DNA of 53,514 nucleotides, taken from positions 1-53,514 of the forward strand of contig MPUH01000452.1 in NCBI GenBank assembly GCA_001970955.1, written 5' to 3'. The notes beneath the pieces were generated by a model. That model made no database searches. It saw nothing but the letters and a program-made list of their open reading frames with translations, and was not told the origin of the DNA. Made by a program: the position numbers and the translations under genes. Below are positions 18,860 through 29,813 of this stretch, in pieces; position 1 is the stretch's first letter, and every line of letters starts with the position of its first letter. The DNA is from Stentor coeruleus (lineage: Eukaryota; Ciliophora; Heterotrichea; Heterotrichida; Stentoridae).

Positions 18860-20281
18860 TTATTCGAAATTTTTAGCAATATCGTCTTAAGACTTATCCA
18901 TTTTATAATTTTTCCGAATTATTTACTAGGATATGTATTTCTGAAAAGATAGGATGTTTTTTTTTCAAATTTAATAATGCATGAATTAACATGGAATTTA
19001 AGTATTCAGATGATATTAAGGAAAATTTTATTAAGCGACGAGTAGGTTTACAAATTATGAGTTTATGGTTGGGGGAACTTTTGGAAAATATATTAGAAGA
19101 TTTGGCGTAGTGCATAGAAATTTATGTGAGGAATGAAGTTTCTGTGAAGGATAATGGAAAAGGTATTTCTTTTTAAGTCGTTAGTGGTTTTGTTTTAGGT
19201 GAAATAGTAGGAATTGTTAATGATTTGAAGGTTTTAAGAGGTTTTCGATATGCTCAATGATTAAAAAAGTGAATTCAAGGTTATGCTATAGTTTTTTAGC
19301 TATATTTTCATATCTTACTAAGCCTTGGACTGTTTTAATACTAAAAAAAATATAGTAATGTCTCTAATAAGGTTAAAAATATCGATAAATGCGACTTGGT
19401 AAATATGATAACTATGATTGAAGTTTTTATACTACTATATCCTAATTACACTGTAAAAATATTCTATAAAAGCAAGCATATCGTCATATATCCTAATGAT
19501 AAATCAGTTAAAATTAGAATCGACGATATTATTAATTTCGCATCGTCATAGTTTTTACAGTTTATATGGGCAACTTTAACTATTTCAGGGTATTTTAGTA
19601 TTCCTTCTGAGTTTTATTTTATTAAAAGTACAAGTTTTTTTTATTATAAGGAAGATATATACTGATAAAATAAAAGAAGCACATCCACTGTAAAACATGC
19701 AAATCCTAAGCCAAGTCGACAACAAATTTATTATCAGCCTTATAAAACCTCATTAAAAGATATCATGACAATATTTGATCAGCATTTTACATACAAAATA
19801 AAAAATTTAGAGAAATTTAAAGAGGCCTAGATCAAAACTTAAGCTCACAAATGTATGATTCTATCAAAATTAACCAATTACACCTATAAAATTATGCAAA
19901 AAAAAAATCAATTCCTTTAAAATCATAACTTTTTCGTTAAAAAAAAGGAAAAAAGCTCTTTTTTTATCAAATTTTCTTGTTTACACAGCTGAATTTTACC
20001 TTTGAGAATTTATATCTCCAGTTTATAATAACTCTAAAATCTTAGTGTAGAATATTAATGCAGTAAAAAGCCTATAGTTTATAACACAATAGTAAAATTT
20101 TATGACATTTAAAGCCTGGAGCAAGAAATATATACAAAGAGTTTGAAAATATCAGTTTTTCCAAAAACACTTTCATAAAAAGTTAACTTTTTATGCACAA
20201 TCAATAAATCCGCTCAATTTTTCTTTATCAAATCCTCAATTCTGTCTGTTTAAAAATAAGTAGAAATAGTTAAACATATAA
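18860..20281. other. Long spacer, no supported gene
   Basis: About 1.4 kb. The left part is G-rich. A 70-codon frame at 18903-19115 (-) has no supporting feature. A 10-bp inverted repeat (ACTGTAAAAA near 19451, its complement near 19551) is probably chance in AT-rich DNA. The right end is AT-rich leader of the FHIT gene. Confidence 0.5.
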
Positions 20282-20674
20282 ATGGCTGTCAAATTTGGAA
20301 AATGGGATATTCATGAGTATGAGATTTTCTGGAAAGGGGTTCTTTCATATGCTATGGTAAATACCAAACCTATTGTCAAAAACCATCTCCTCGTATGCCC
20401 ATTTAGGGTCGTCCAAAGTTTTTGCGACTTAAATAAAGACGAGCTTTCTGAGTTAACTTTTGCTGTATCAAGAATTACTAGATCTCTAGGCCCATGCTCT
20501 GTTGCTATACAAGACGGTCGTGAAGCTGGGCAGACTGTCCCTCATGTGCACTTTCATATAATCCCCAGACCTGAAACTGGTATAGTTGAAGTAGACTCAA
20601 ACGCAAAGCAACGTACAGCCGAAGAAATGTCCGAAGAATCTTCTCATTTAAAATCTTTTATTAACTTCTCATAA
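20282..20674 (+). CDS. FHIT: FHIT-type dinucleoside triphosphate hydrolase
   Basis: 130 aa. FHIT proteins cleave diadenosine polyphosphates such as Ap3A. The HIT catalytic triad is present as HVHFH at residues 88-92, followed by IIPR. N-terminal KPIVKNHLLVCP and QDGREAGQTVPH match FHIT rather than the HINT branch, and the protein ends with the family's C-terminal helix (EEMSEESSHLKSF). It is slightly shorter than human FHIT (147 aa), the loss being in the loop after the histidine motif. Single exon, ATG at 20282, stop TAA. Confidence 0.95.
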   Translation: MAVKFGKWDIHEYEIFWKGVLSYAMVNTKPIVKNHLLVCPFRVVQSFCDLNKDELSELTFAVSRITRSLGPCSVAIQDGREAGQTVPHVHFHIIPRPETGIVEVDSNAKQRTAEEMSEESSHLKSFINFS

Positions 20675-20812
20675 CCAAATCTTCATATATCCCAATATCT
20701 AATCCTAATTAAAAATCCTCATCTTTTCAGGGGACATTTCAAATTTCTAAAGGAAAATCTTTCCCTAATCCTCAGAAACTACTTGAATTATGGTAAACTA
20801 TGGCTAAAAATA

Positions 20813-21697
20813 ATGGATTCGGACTCAAGTGAAAAGCCAGAGTCGCCAGCTCAATGGGCCGCACCAATAGACGTTGAGCTAGAATTGACAATCAACAATG
20901 AGACCGAGACAGAACTCATCGTAAATGTCTCTGACCCGAATTTAGTATACAATTCTCACTCAGAAATAATTCTTACTCCAATCATCAACTATTGTAAGTC
21001 TATTGGCTATCCTTTAGAAAATGCTACTATTTGGTATTATTCTCCAACTGCAAGACTTAAAGTATACTGTGGTAATGACCCATTGCCATATTCAATATCA
21101 ATCCCAACTTTTGAAATGACAAACAATGTTCTTGCCCTTAAGTGCCGAGGAGCTATAAGAAATGAATTCGGGACCGTCGTCACTTTAGGAAGTCCATCAA
21201 CTGGGAAAATCAAACAAGAAGAAGAAGCTATAACAAGCCATAAGTCATCAAGAAGGACTAAAGAACGTAAAATCGGATATATAATTGAAAAAGTTAGCAA
21301 ATGGAGAAAACTTTATAATGGAGTTCAAACTGCTAAAGGGGAAATGATAAAAGTTACATTAGAAGAAGCGGCTAATAAAATTGGGATTTCGAAAAAAAGT
21401 TTAGATGATTATTTGCTACAATTGAGGTTTGGAAGGAAGTTTGGGTTTAATTTCCAAGAACATAAGGATGATAAAGTTGGAGTTCTTAGAGCATATGTAA
21501 AGAAATTCAAATCTTTACATCAGTATGTTAAGAAAATTGAGAATGAAGAGCAAATTCCTACTGATGTTTATCAGAAACTACAGGAACCTGGGACTCCTGC
21601 TTGTAAGCATAATAGATGTTGTGCTCCTGACTTCTCGTTGCCTTATAAACAGTGTGAAAGTCAATCATTATCTTTCCCGAGAAACCAGTATAGTTAA
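20813..21697 (+). CDS. Conserved HTH-like protein, function unknown
   Basis: 294 aa from the first ATG (a longer open frame begins with TTG). The N-terminal 130 residues are beta-rich and unrecognised. A basic linker (SHKSSRRTKERK) leads into about residues 155-235: an IIEKVSKWRKLYNG helix, then VTLEEAANKIGISKKSLDDYLLQLR, which has the shape of a helix-turn-helix (Ala-Ala, Gly-Ile turn, recognition helix), then GRKFGFNFQEHKDDKVGVLR. From memory, similar segments occur in other ciliates and protists, without an assigned role. DNA binding is an inference from the HTH pattern. The C-terminus holds a Cys cluster (PACKHNRCCAPD). Lies 138 nt after the FHIT gene, same strand. Confidence 0.75.
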   Translation: MDSDSSEKPESPAQWAAPIDVELELTINNETETELIVNVSDPNLVYNSHSEIILTPIINYCKSIGYPLENATIWYYSPTARLKVYCGNDPLPYSISIPTFEMTNNVLALKCRGAIRNEFGTVVTLGSPSTGKIKQEEEAITSHKSSRRTKERKIGYIIEKVSKWRKLYNGVQTAKGEMIKVTLEEAANKIGISKKSLDDYLLQLRFGRKFGFNFQEHKDDKVGVLRAYVKKFKSLHQYVKKIENEEQIPTDVYQKLQEPGTPACKHNRCCAPDFSLPYKQCESQSLSFPRNQYS

Positions 21698-22496
21698 ACT
21701 TTTAACTTTATGATTTTTTTATAAGATGCAAAAGATTTATTATTGATGAATATGATTTTTATCGAAGATTTTATGAGGGAAATGCTGGATTTTGAAGATT
21801 TTTAAAGCTTTTAAGGTAAAATAAGTGGCTAAGTGAGGAAATTGGTTTGTGAAAAGAAGGGAAAATGGTAAATGGTTGCTTTTGTTTGGGGTGAAGGAGT
21901 GAAGATATAAAGTAGGGTAAGAGAATATGAAATTTAATATGATAGGATATTTTAGATTTTATATCAATAATTATTGGAGGATGTTCTTTAGTAGTTGTTA
22001 ATGATATTTATGCTATATAAAATTAATTTTTGTTAAGAGTTTATATGTAAGTTATAAGCTTAATGATATCTATATTAGATTACTCTGTTAATATAAGTAT
22101 CTAAAATACTATCAGCAATCCTTCATAAGTTTATTTCAAAAAATTATATATAAGAACAGCATTTTGTCACAAAAAATGCATTTCATATAAATCTTTTACT
22201 TATACACCCAAAACATATACAAAATCACACAAATCATTACCTTCGTACATAAACTCACTATAAATCGATAAAATTTCTACTAAAACATAAAAAAAACTAA
22301 TTTTTAAATCCTACAAAGCCCTTTGTCAAATCTCAATACCCCACCAGCACTCATTAATATCAACCCATCCAACAACCATCAATAATAAAAGCATTAACTA
22401 AGCCAAGTAAACTTAAACAAAAAAACAAATTCCTATATAATTTCTAAATTATTTACATAATATGGCGCTTAATCCATATGTGATATTTAAATTCAA
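21698..22496. other. Spacer with the clearest skew switch
   Basis: Between two + strand genes. Positions 21841-21900 hold 22 G and 1 C; 22321-22380 hold 23 C and 2 G. No gene. Confidence 0.65.
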
Positions 22497-25400
22497 ATGG
22501 CAGACTGCGAAAGCCTTGAGAGCTTTACAGATTATGAGTTCACTGATAATGCATTGCCTTTACTAAGCTATAATCAAAACACGAAGAAATACGAGCTAGC
22601 TATAGAAGCACTAGCAATGCTAAAAACTTTAAAAGGTAAAATAAGTGTGATAACAGTGGCAGGTCTCTATAGAACAGGCAAATCCTACCTGCTTAACCAA
22701 GTGCTTCTTGGTCGGAAAAATGGTTTTGGAGTAGGTCCATCCATAAACCCCTGCACAAAAGGCATGTGGATCTGGGGACGTCCACTTTTAGGACGTACCT
22801 CATCTGGGGAGCCATGTAGTATCCTTCTTATAGACACTGAAGGTATAGGTGCTTTAGATGAAGATTCAACTCATGATTCTAGAGTATTTTCCTTAGCCGT
22901 ATTATTCTCCTCATGTTTCATTTACAACTCAGTTGGATCAATTGATGAATCAGCCCTTCAATCAATGTCTTTGGTCTTAAATTTAGCAAAGCATATAACA
23001 GCAAAAAGTGAAAATTCAACCTCAGAAGACCTTTCTCAGTATTTCCCAAGCTTTCTTTGGGTTGTCCGGGATTTTTCTTTACAACTTGTTGATGAAAATG
23101 GAAAAATCTTAACATCAAAAGAGTATTTGGAAAAAGCTTTATTGCCGCAAAAAGGGAATTCTGAAGTTTGTGAGGAAAAAAACAGAATTAGGACTATGAT
23201 AAAAACGTTTTTTAAGTCGAGGGAATGCTTTACATTGGTTAGGCCAACAACTGATGAGATGGAACTGCAACATTTAGATCAGAAAGATATAGAAACACTT
23301 AGGCCAGAGTTTATTGCTCAGACTAGGGAATTGAGGAGTTTGGTTATGACAGGGATTAAATTAAAGGAAATTAATGGGAAAGCTTTGGATGGAGGGATGT
23401 TTAGCGATTTGATACGTAGTTATGTTGATGCTATTAATAGTGGAGCAGCTCCTTGTATAGAAAGTACATGGAGTTATTTATGCAAAAATCAATTAGCGAA
23501 ACTTTTACAAGAATGTGAAGACCAATACGAACATGATATTTCCGAAAGTATAGGGAATAATTTTCCAGTACCTTCAAGTGTGTTAAAAGAGTATCACAAA
23601 CAAGCTAAAAATCTAGCTGTAACCAACTTTAAATCAAAAGCTATTGGAGATGGTATAGATGAAATTTTAACAAAATTAAAAGAGAAAATGAAAGAAAAAT
23701 ATGAAACAATATTCCTAAATAATCAAGATGAATGTAAAGTTTTATGCACTCGTTTTCTTATAGACAATTATTCGCTTATTGCGTCAAAACTTAAGAAAAA
23801 CCAGCTGAAGTCATTTCAAGAATTTGAAAAAGAGCTGAAAATTCTTAAAGAATATGCTAAAGGACACTGTCCTGTTATGGATACTGAAATACTTTATGAG
23901 TTTCTTGTGGAGTCCATATCGAGTGGAGGGGATTTTTTCATTAAAAACCTCATGAATGAGTTGAATTTGCAGAAAGATTTAGTCAAAGATACAGTTACAA
24001 GAATAGAAAATGACTTTAAAGAAACAAAAGATGGGCTTGTTAAAGAAAGAGATGAACTCAGACTTAAACTATCAGCATCAGAAAATGAAAAAATCGAACT
24101 TTCTCTTAGGGAAAAAAGTGCAACTGAAAAACTTGAAGAACTTAAATCCGATAAAGAAAACATAGAAAAGGACTCTAGGAACATAATAAAAACACTAAAA
24201 CTTGAGCATAATGAAAAACTTGAAGAATCAATGAAAAAATGTTGGGAATATGAAGAAAAAATCAAAGAACTCGAAAGGAAAATTTTCCAAGCCCAAAGCG
24301 ATTCCAACCAAGAATTTGCATTACTCCAACAAAAAGCAGTTTATCTTGAAAAAGCTTTAGCAGACTATGAATCAAGGGAACAAAAAGCTGTAAGTGAGTT
24401 GAAATCATATAAACTCGACCATAACAATATCATCAAAGAACTTTGCTCAAAACAAGAAGAACAACTAGCCAATTATCAAAACCGTCTAATTCAAGAGTCA
24501 GAAAAAACAAACGAGCTCGAAAAGTTTTTATGCGAAAAAGAAGTTGAATTCGAACAACTAAAAATCAAATACGAAGAAACTGAAACTAGACTAGAAAATA
24601 CTTTAAATGAATTCAAAGACTCAGAAGAGTTCAATAAAACACGCTTAGAACAAAGGGAAAAATTCTTCAAACAAGAATGGGAAAAGTCTATAGAAAAATA
24701 TGAAAATGACCTTCAGCATATGAAAAACTCTTTAGCCCAAGCTGAAACTAAACTAAAAGATTATGATAATAATAAACTACAAATTACTGCTGTTTCATCT
24801 AAAGAAACAGCAATTCTCGAACAGAAAATTGAATTCCTTAATCAAGAATTAAAAGACACAAAACATTCGTTAGAAGAAGAAAAAAAGCATCAACAAAATC
24901 TCTTAGCTTCAATGAGCACTATGAATATTGAATCTTCAAAAGATGATATCACTGAAGAAATAAGAAAACTTCAAGAAAGACATGAAGAAGAGCTTAAAAC
25001 TCGTGAAGACTCTTTTACAATAATAAAAAGTGAATTACAAAAAGAAATTGTTTATTACAAAGAACTTGTTGAAGAACTAGAAATACAAAACAAAGTTAGT
25101 CAAAGCCATAAAACTGAAAAAGAACAAGAATTATCTGATGAAGTTGATTTACTTAAAGGAGAAAAACTAAGACTCTTAGAAAAAATCAAAGGTCTAAACT
25201 TAGAATATTCGAAATTTGTAGAAGAAACTGAAAACAAAGCAAAGGCAAAAGCTAAAGAACTTGAAGAACGAGCTGAGCATTTAATAAGTTATTACACAAG
25301 AGAGAATTCTGAAATCAAAACAAAACACGAAGAAGTTATCGTCCAATTAAAGAAATACTGTGAAGAAGATAAAGCTAGAAATGAAGCTAGGGTTAAAGAA

Positions 25401-27377
25401 GAACGTGATAGGGCTGAGAAAAAGTATCAATTGATGTGTGAGGAATATGAAAGAAAAATCCAAGAAGAACAAGATCATTATGAAAGTGAAATGTCAAGTC
25501 TTCAACAAGAACTAAGAGAATTACATGAGAGGTCCACACAAGAAATACAACATTTAAGACATAAATCTGATTTTGATAGTCAAAAAATCGAAACTTTAGA
25601 AAAGTATTTAAGTTCAACTAAAGATCAGATTTCTAGTATACAAGCTGCACAAGCACAAGCTCTTGATACTCATTTACAAGCTTTTAATTGTGAAAGGAAT
25701 AACTTGCTTGATAAAATAGAAAAACTCGCATCTGATAATGCGAGTAAAGAAAGGACTAATGCGAATTTAGCTTTTAGACTTGAACAGGTACAAGCTAAAT
25801 CAAATACAAAAGAAAAAGAACTTGATGAGATAAAAGAACAATACAATAAAGAACGTGGATTACTTATTGAAAGATTAGAGACTGCAAAACAAGCTAATAA
25901 CAAACTAGCAGATGAAATTAGTCAGAAAAAAAGTGACTTTAAACGAGAAATTGCTTTGGCTAACCAACATATCGAGTTCCAGTGCAAGAAAATTGCTGAT
26001 CTCGAAAAATCCTTACAAGAAAACTCATCAAAGTACTCAGATTCTTTTAAAATATGGAGAAATGAGTCAGGTATTGAATTCAATGAAACTATAGAAAAAC
26101 TCAGTAGCGATAAAGAACAAGCAGAAAAAAAACTTGAAGATAACAAAAAGAAACTTAAAGACCTTGAAATCAAATATTCAAAACAAGCCGCCATGATGGA
26201 AAAAGAAAAAACCCTTTTGACAGAAAAAGTGACTATATTAGAAAGTAAAAAATCAGATACCGAAAAACGATTACAAGAAGAAATAAATGATTTAAAGAGC
26301 CAAATCATGTGTAGTAAAGACTTTGATAGCTTAGGTCGATCAGTGTATTTGGTAGAAAATGAGAAACTTAAAGAAAAAAATAACGAACTGGAAAAAGCTT
26401 ATGCAGAAACGAGTAGTTTTTATGAGCGGGATAAAATTTTATGGGAAAATAAGTTTACTTTTCTTATACAACAACGAGATCAGGCAAGGAATGATTTGGT
26501 TGATTCACAACAGAAATTTGATTTAGCTTTAGAACGTTTACAGAAACGAGGGAATTTAGATAGAGATAAAGTTGGTAATGCAACAGCAAATCTCATATCT
26601 TCAGTTGAAGCAAGATATTCTGCACAAATTAAAGAAATACATGAAAAATATACAAGCACAATATCAGAACTTAGTCAGAAAAACAAAGCTTTAGAAAGGG
26701 AACTTAGGAGTATAAAAGAAGATTATGAAATGGAAAAAAGGACGAGGAATAGCGATTCTGGGTCACATGGGAAAAAAATGCAGGACCTTTTGAACAATGA
26801 AAAAAAACTCATTCGTGAAATTGAGGAATGCAAAGCTTCAAAAGATCAGAAAATCAAAGAAATCATGGAGATTTTCAGGACGGAAAAAGATAATTTCAAA
26901 GGGAAAATGCATGAGTACGAGCAGAAAATTAAGGAACTTGAGCATAATAAAAGCCAGTTGTTTTTAGAACATGAAAAAGAGCGGGCGAAATGGGCTTTAG
27001 AAAGAGATTATTTGATATCGCAGAAAAATGAATCTCAAGATATTGTTGATAATTTAGAAAAGAAAAAAGAAGCTTTAATGAAAGAAAATGAGAAACTTAA
27101 AGCTAATAGAGGAAGGATGTCTAGTTCAAGAATTGATAGTGCATCTTCTGTTAACAAATCTTATATGACAGGGATTTATGCTAATAATGTGTCTTTTGAA
27201 GAAGTCACAAAAGAGATTAAAACAAATACTTGTACTTCTCCTGGGAATACAACTAATGATTTTTCACTTATTCCGCTTAGGTTCAAAAACCATGAAGGAC
27301 CAAAAGCTTTTGCAGGATATCATGGGGAGCTGACAAGAAAACCTCGGCGAATCCATGATGAAAACTCACGATCTTAA
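22497..27377 (+). CDS. Guanylate-binding-type large GTPase with giant coiled coil
   Basis: 1626 aa. Residues about 30-310 form a GB1/RHD3-type G domain of the dynamin superfamily: P-loop GLYRTGKS at 56-63, switch II DTEG at 113-116, and the Arg-Asp guanine motif of GBPs (VVRDFSL) at 191-192. A helical middle follows to about 490. From about 490 to 1560 the chain is almost continuous charged heptad sequence, far longer than in animal GBPs (about 590 aa). The tail (last 70 residues) is Ser/Asn-rich and basic. GBPs bind and remodel membranes; here the long rod suggests a tether or scaffold, which is inference. No C-terminal CaaX box is present. Single exon. The stop is 35 nt from the stop of the convergent EF-hand-like gene. 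Confidence 0.92.
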   Translation: MADCESLESFTDYEFTDNALPLLSYNQNTKKYELAIEALAMLKTLKGKISVITVAGLYRTGKSYLLNQVLLGRKNGFGVGPSINPCTKGMWIWGRPLLGRTSSGEPCSILLIDTEGIGALDEDSTHDSRVFSLAVLFSSCFIYNSVGSIDESALQSMSLVLNLAKHITAKSENSTSEDLSQYFPSFLWVVRDFSLQLVDENGKILTSKEYLEKALLPQKGNSEVCEEKNRIRTMIKTFFKSRECFTLVRPTTDEMELQHLDQKDIETLRPEFIAQTRELRSLVMTGIKLKEINGKALDGGMFSDLIRSYVDAINSGAAPCIESTWSYLCKNQLAKLLQECEDQYEHDISESIGNNFPVPSSVLKEYHKQAKNLAVTNFKSKAIGDGIDEILTKLKEKMKEKYETIFLNNQDECKVLCTRFLIDNYSLIASKLKKNQLKSFQEFEKELKILKEYAKGHCPVMDTEILYEFLVESISSGGDFFIKNLMNELNLQKDLVKDTVTRIENDFKETKDGLVKERDELRLKLSASENEKIELSLREKSATEKLEELKSDKENIEKDSRNIIKTLKLEHNEKLEESMKKCWEYEEKIKELERKIFQAQSDSNQEFALLQQKAVYLEKALADYESREQKAVSELKSYKLDHNNIIKELCSKQEEQLANYQNRLIQESEKTNELEKFLCEKEVEFEQLKIKYEETETRLENTLNEFKDSEEFNKTRLEQREKFFKQEWEKSIEKYENDLQHMKNSLAQAETKLKDYDNNKLQITAVSSKETAILEQKIEFLNQELKDTKHSLEEEKKHQQNLLASMSTMNIESSKDDITEEIRKLQERHEEELKTREDSFTIIKSELQKEIVYYKELVEELEIQNKVSQSHKTEKEQELSDEVDLLKGEKLRLLEKIKGLNLEYSKFVEETENKAKAKAKELEERAEHLISYYTRENSEIKTKHEEVIVQLKKYCEEDKARNEARVKEERDRAEKKYQLMCEEYERKIQEEQDHYESEMSSLQQELRELHERSTQEIQHLRHKSDFDSQKIETLEKYLSSTKDQISSIQAAQAQALDTHLQAFNCERNNLLDKIEKLASDNASKERTNANLAFRLEQVQAKSNTKEKELDEIKEQYNKERGLLIERLETAKQANNKLADEISQKKSDFKREIALANQHIEFQCKKIADLEKSLQENSSKYSDSFKIWRNESGIEFNETIEKLSSDKEQAEKKLEDNKKKLKDLEIKYSKQAAMMEKEKTLLTEKVTILESKKSDTEKRLQEEINDLKSQIMCSKDFDSLGRSVYLVENEKLKEKNNELEKAYAETSSFYERDKILWENKFTFLIQQRDQARNDLVDSQQKFDLALERLQKRGNLDRDKVGNATANLISSVEARYSAQIKEIHEKYTSTISELSQKNKALERELRSIKEDYEMEKRTRNSDSGSHGKKMQDLLNNEKKLIREIEECKASKDQKIKEIMEIFRTEKDNFKGKMHEYEQKIKELEHNKSQLFLEHEKERAKWALERDYLISQKNESQDIVDNLEKKKEALMKENEKLKANRGRMSSSRIDSASSVNKSYMTGIYANNVSFEEVTKEIKTNTCTSPGNTTNDFSLIPLRFKNHEGPKAFAGYHGELTRKPRRIHDENSRS

Positions 27378-27412
27378 TAATATAATTTATAATCTCGTAA
27401 AAAAGGTTTTTT

Positions 27413-29050
27413 TTAAGTATTTACAAATTTTTGGAACTCTTTGAAAAAATTGTTTTCGACCTCCAAACGTAAAGATGGGACTGACCAAGGCCTTTCACAA
27501 TCAGAACTATTTTTTATTAAATCGAGTTTATTTTTGTTTTCAGGTTTCTCATTTTTTTTAATCATTTTCTGTGTCCAATATTCAGAAAACTCATCATAAT
27601 TGATTTTCTTATTCGGACTTCCTGAGTATTTTCTATATTTTTCTATTGCGTTTATAACTTGAATCCCTTCTTCTTGTGAGACTCCTGGTTTTGGGCATTT
27701 TATTCCAGCCATGATAAGGTTTCTTTTAAGACTTGTGATTTTATAAGCTGGGGAATAGTTAGGTTCATTCCAATCTTCAATAGAAAATTTTTTATGAATG
27801 TTTATAAGAATCCATCTGATCATAGATTTAACAAATATAATTTGGAATTGGTCTTTGTCTATAAACTGTAAATCGCTATTGATAATATCTTTAATAAGTT
27901 TTCTACCTTCATGAGAATCTCCGACTATGTTTTTATATGCTAAAAACTCAGCTGTTATATTTACTGTAACTTGGTTTCTAGAATGTTTGTCTATAATATT
28001 CCACCAATTATTTAATACAGATAAATGCTCACCAACTGAAATTATTGAAGTGTCGATTCTGATCCCTTCACTTTTACTTAACCTTTCAGCCCTTACTTCA
28101 TCGTTTAAGCATTTAAGTATCAGATTCGTCTTATGGTCACCTTTACATAAACTGTTTATATCTTCGTATTTCAGTTTAAAATCCATGTAATCTTTTTTTA
28201 ATATAACTTGTAATGCATCTTTTACTCTTTGTGGATTCAAAGCCAAACCTATTTCTAATAAAAACTTCACCAATATCTCCACAGGAATATCTCCGCGACC
28301 ATCCGGGTCTAACATTTCAAATATCATTTTCCCAGTATTTTTACCTTTATACTCATCAACATTCCCACGTTTTTTCATCCATGCCTGATTTTCAGCTCTA
28401 ACCGTTTTCTCCATAGCTTCTGAGTGTTTTTGAACAACTTTTTCGTTATCTGCATTTTTTTTATACTTCATAGCCTGGGGTTGAGCATTACAATCAAGAA
28501 CTTTTTGAACAAGTCTATGAAAAAGGTTATTTGATTCACAAAAAGAGTCATCAGTTTTTTTTTCATCATCTCTTAAGTTTTTCCTCATGCTTCTCATAAT
28601 AAAATGATTGTTTTTCATTCTGTTTTTAAGTTACAGTAGTTCATTTCTGATTTTTTCTTGCATTTTGACTGTTTTTTGTATACCAACTTCAATTTCAGGT
28701 GGGTCTCTGCGGCATGAGATTCTGCTTTTTACAGGCTTTTTTATGTTTATTGAACGGGCTTTTTGGCGTTTTTTCGAAGATTCATCTGTTATGGTAGTTA
28801 ACCTTGAACGTATACAATTTTCTATATCTTTGCGTTCTGATATGTATTTATAACCTTCAGGACGGGCTTCAAGGGTCATTTTTTCTGCAACTAGTTTATG
28901 AAATTCTGAACTTCCCATTGTTTTACGTCTTGGAGAACTGCATGTTGACTTAGAATATTCATAACCTTGGGATTGGGTCGTTATTCTTGGGGATTCATTA
29001 AAGATACTGACTCCTATTAAAAAATTAGGTAGGGAACCGAATTTACTCAT
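27413..29050 (-). CDS. EF-hand-like protein, two exons
   Basis: 540 aa from two exons, 29050-28635 and 28619-27413, joined by removing a 15-nt intron; both halves are in the same frame and the intron carries the only stop between them. A basic, Ser-rich N-terminus (about 140 aa) precedes a helical region. Around residue 245-275 there is FEMLDPDGRGDIPVEILVKF, an EF-hand-like loop lacking some ligands. Another helix-loop-helix (KINYDEFSEYW) occurs near the C-terminus. Animal and protist ciliary proteins of this general EF-hand type exist, but I cannot assign an orthologue. The role is probably structural or calcium-responsive. Confidence 0.8.
28620..28634 (-). other. 15-nt intron, EF-hand-like gene
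   Basis: GTAACTTAAAAACAG on the coding strand. It carries an in-frame TAA directly after the GT-containing codon. Removal changes CTA CT|A into a Leu codon and keeps the frame. Confidence 0.88.
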
Positions 29051-29813
29051 TTATATAATTGTTTTTGATTAAAGGTAGGATAGTGATTATGAAAATGGAA
29101 GAGTAATAGAGAGTAACAATATTTTTGGTGTAATAAGGATTTTGGATTAAGGATTTGGGCTTGTGCTAAAATAATAGAGAGTAACAATATTTTTGGTGTA
29201 ATAAGGATTTTGGATTAAGGATTTGGGCTTGTGCTAAAAGTTTTTTAGGTTGGAATAATAAGATTGTGAAGAGAAAGTTGATGGATGATTAAGTTTTTAT
29301 GATTTTTTTTTTTAATATTTGATAATATGATATGTTTATGTCAAATTATTTTAATGGAACTGTTGTGTATATTTTAATTTATGTTGATTTAATATATAAA
29401 CCTTTTGAACATTATCTTTATATTTTGTATTCAATATTAAATTTTAAAATAAAAATGATAGTATAAAAATATATTCATCAAGTCAGCACGCAAAACAGTT
29501 TTAAAATTGAAATTCGCATCTTAAAACATCTACAAGCCACAAACCAAAACTTGAACAAAATTCATTAACTTACCAGTTCAAAAAGTCATCCGCCATCCAC
29601 AAAAATTTATAACAAATCCTATCATAAAATCCATGACCCTTAACAAAATAAAAATCCTTTCTACCATTTTTATACTCTAACATCATAATAACAAACACAA
29701 AAAACTAGGTTAAACTAAACTAAAATCCCAATATCTTTCACACTTTCAATATAATTATTATTTATCCATTACAATAATAGTCAGAATATTATTCTTAAAG
29801 CATAATATAAATA
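29051..29813. other. Head-to-head spacer with tandem repeat and skew switch
   Basis: About 760 nt. The left half is G-rich and includes a 68-nt tandem duplication; the right 350 nt are C-rich and nearly G-free. No gene. Confidence 0.6.
29104..29239. repeat. Exact 68-nt tandem duplication
   Basis: 29104-29171 and 29172-29239 are identical, head to tail, with no intervening base. It lies in a promoter-type spacer. It is either a recent slippage/duplication or an assembly join like those at 12.9 and 46.2 kb. Confidence 0.95.

Noticed and set aside
18903..19115. 70-codon frame upstream of the small lysine-rich gene
   Set aside because: No 15- or 16-nt intron joins it to the next frame, and it lies in the G-rich border zone typical of non-coding flanks.
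19450..19562. 10-bp inverted repeat about 100 nt apart
   Set aside because: Short, A/T-run dominated and unaccompanied by other structure; expected by chance in AT-rich DNA.
20783..20812. Ten-codon extension of the HTH-like gene
   Set aside because: It opens with TTG; the next codon that can start translation is the ATG at 20813.
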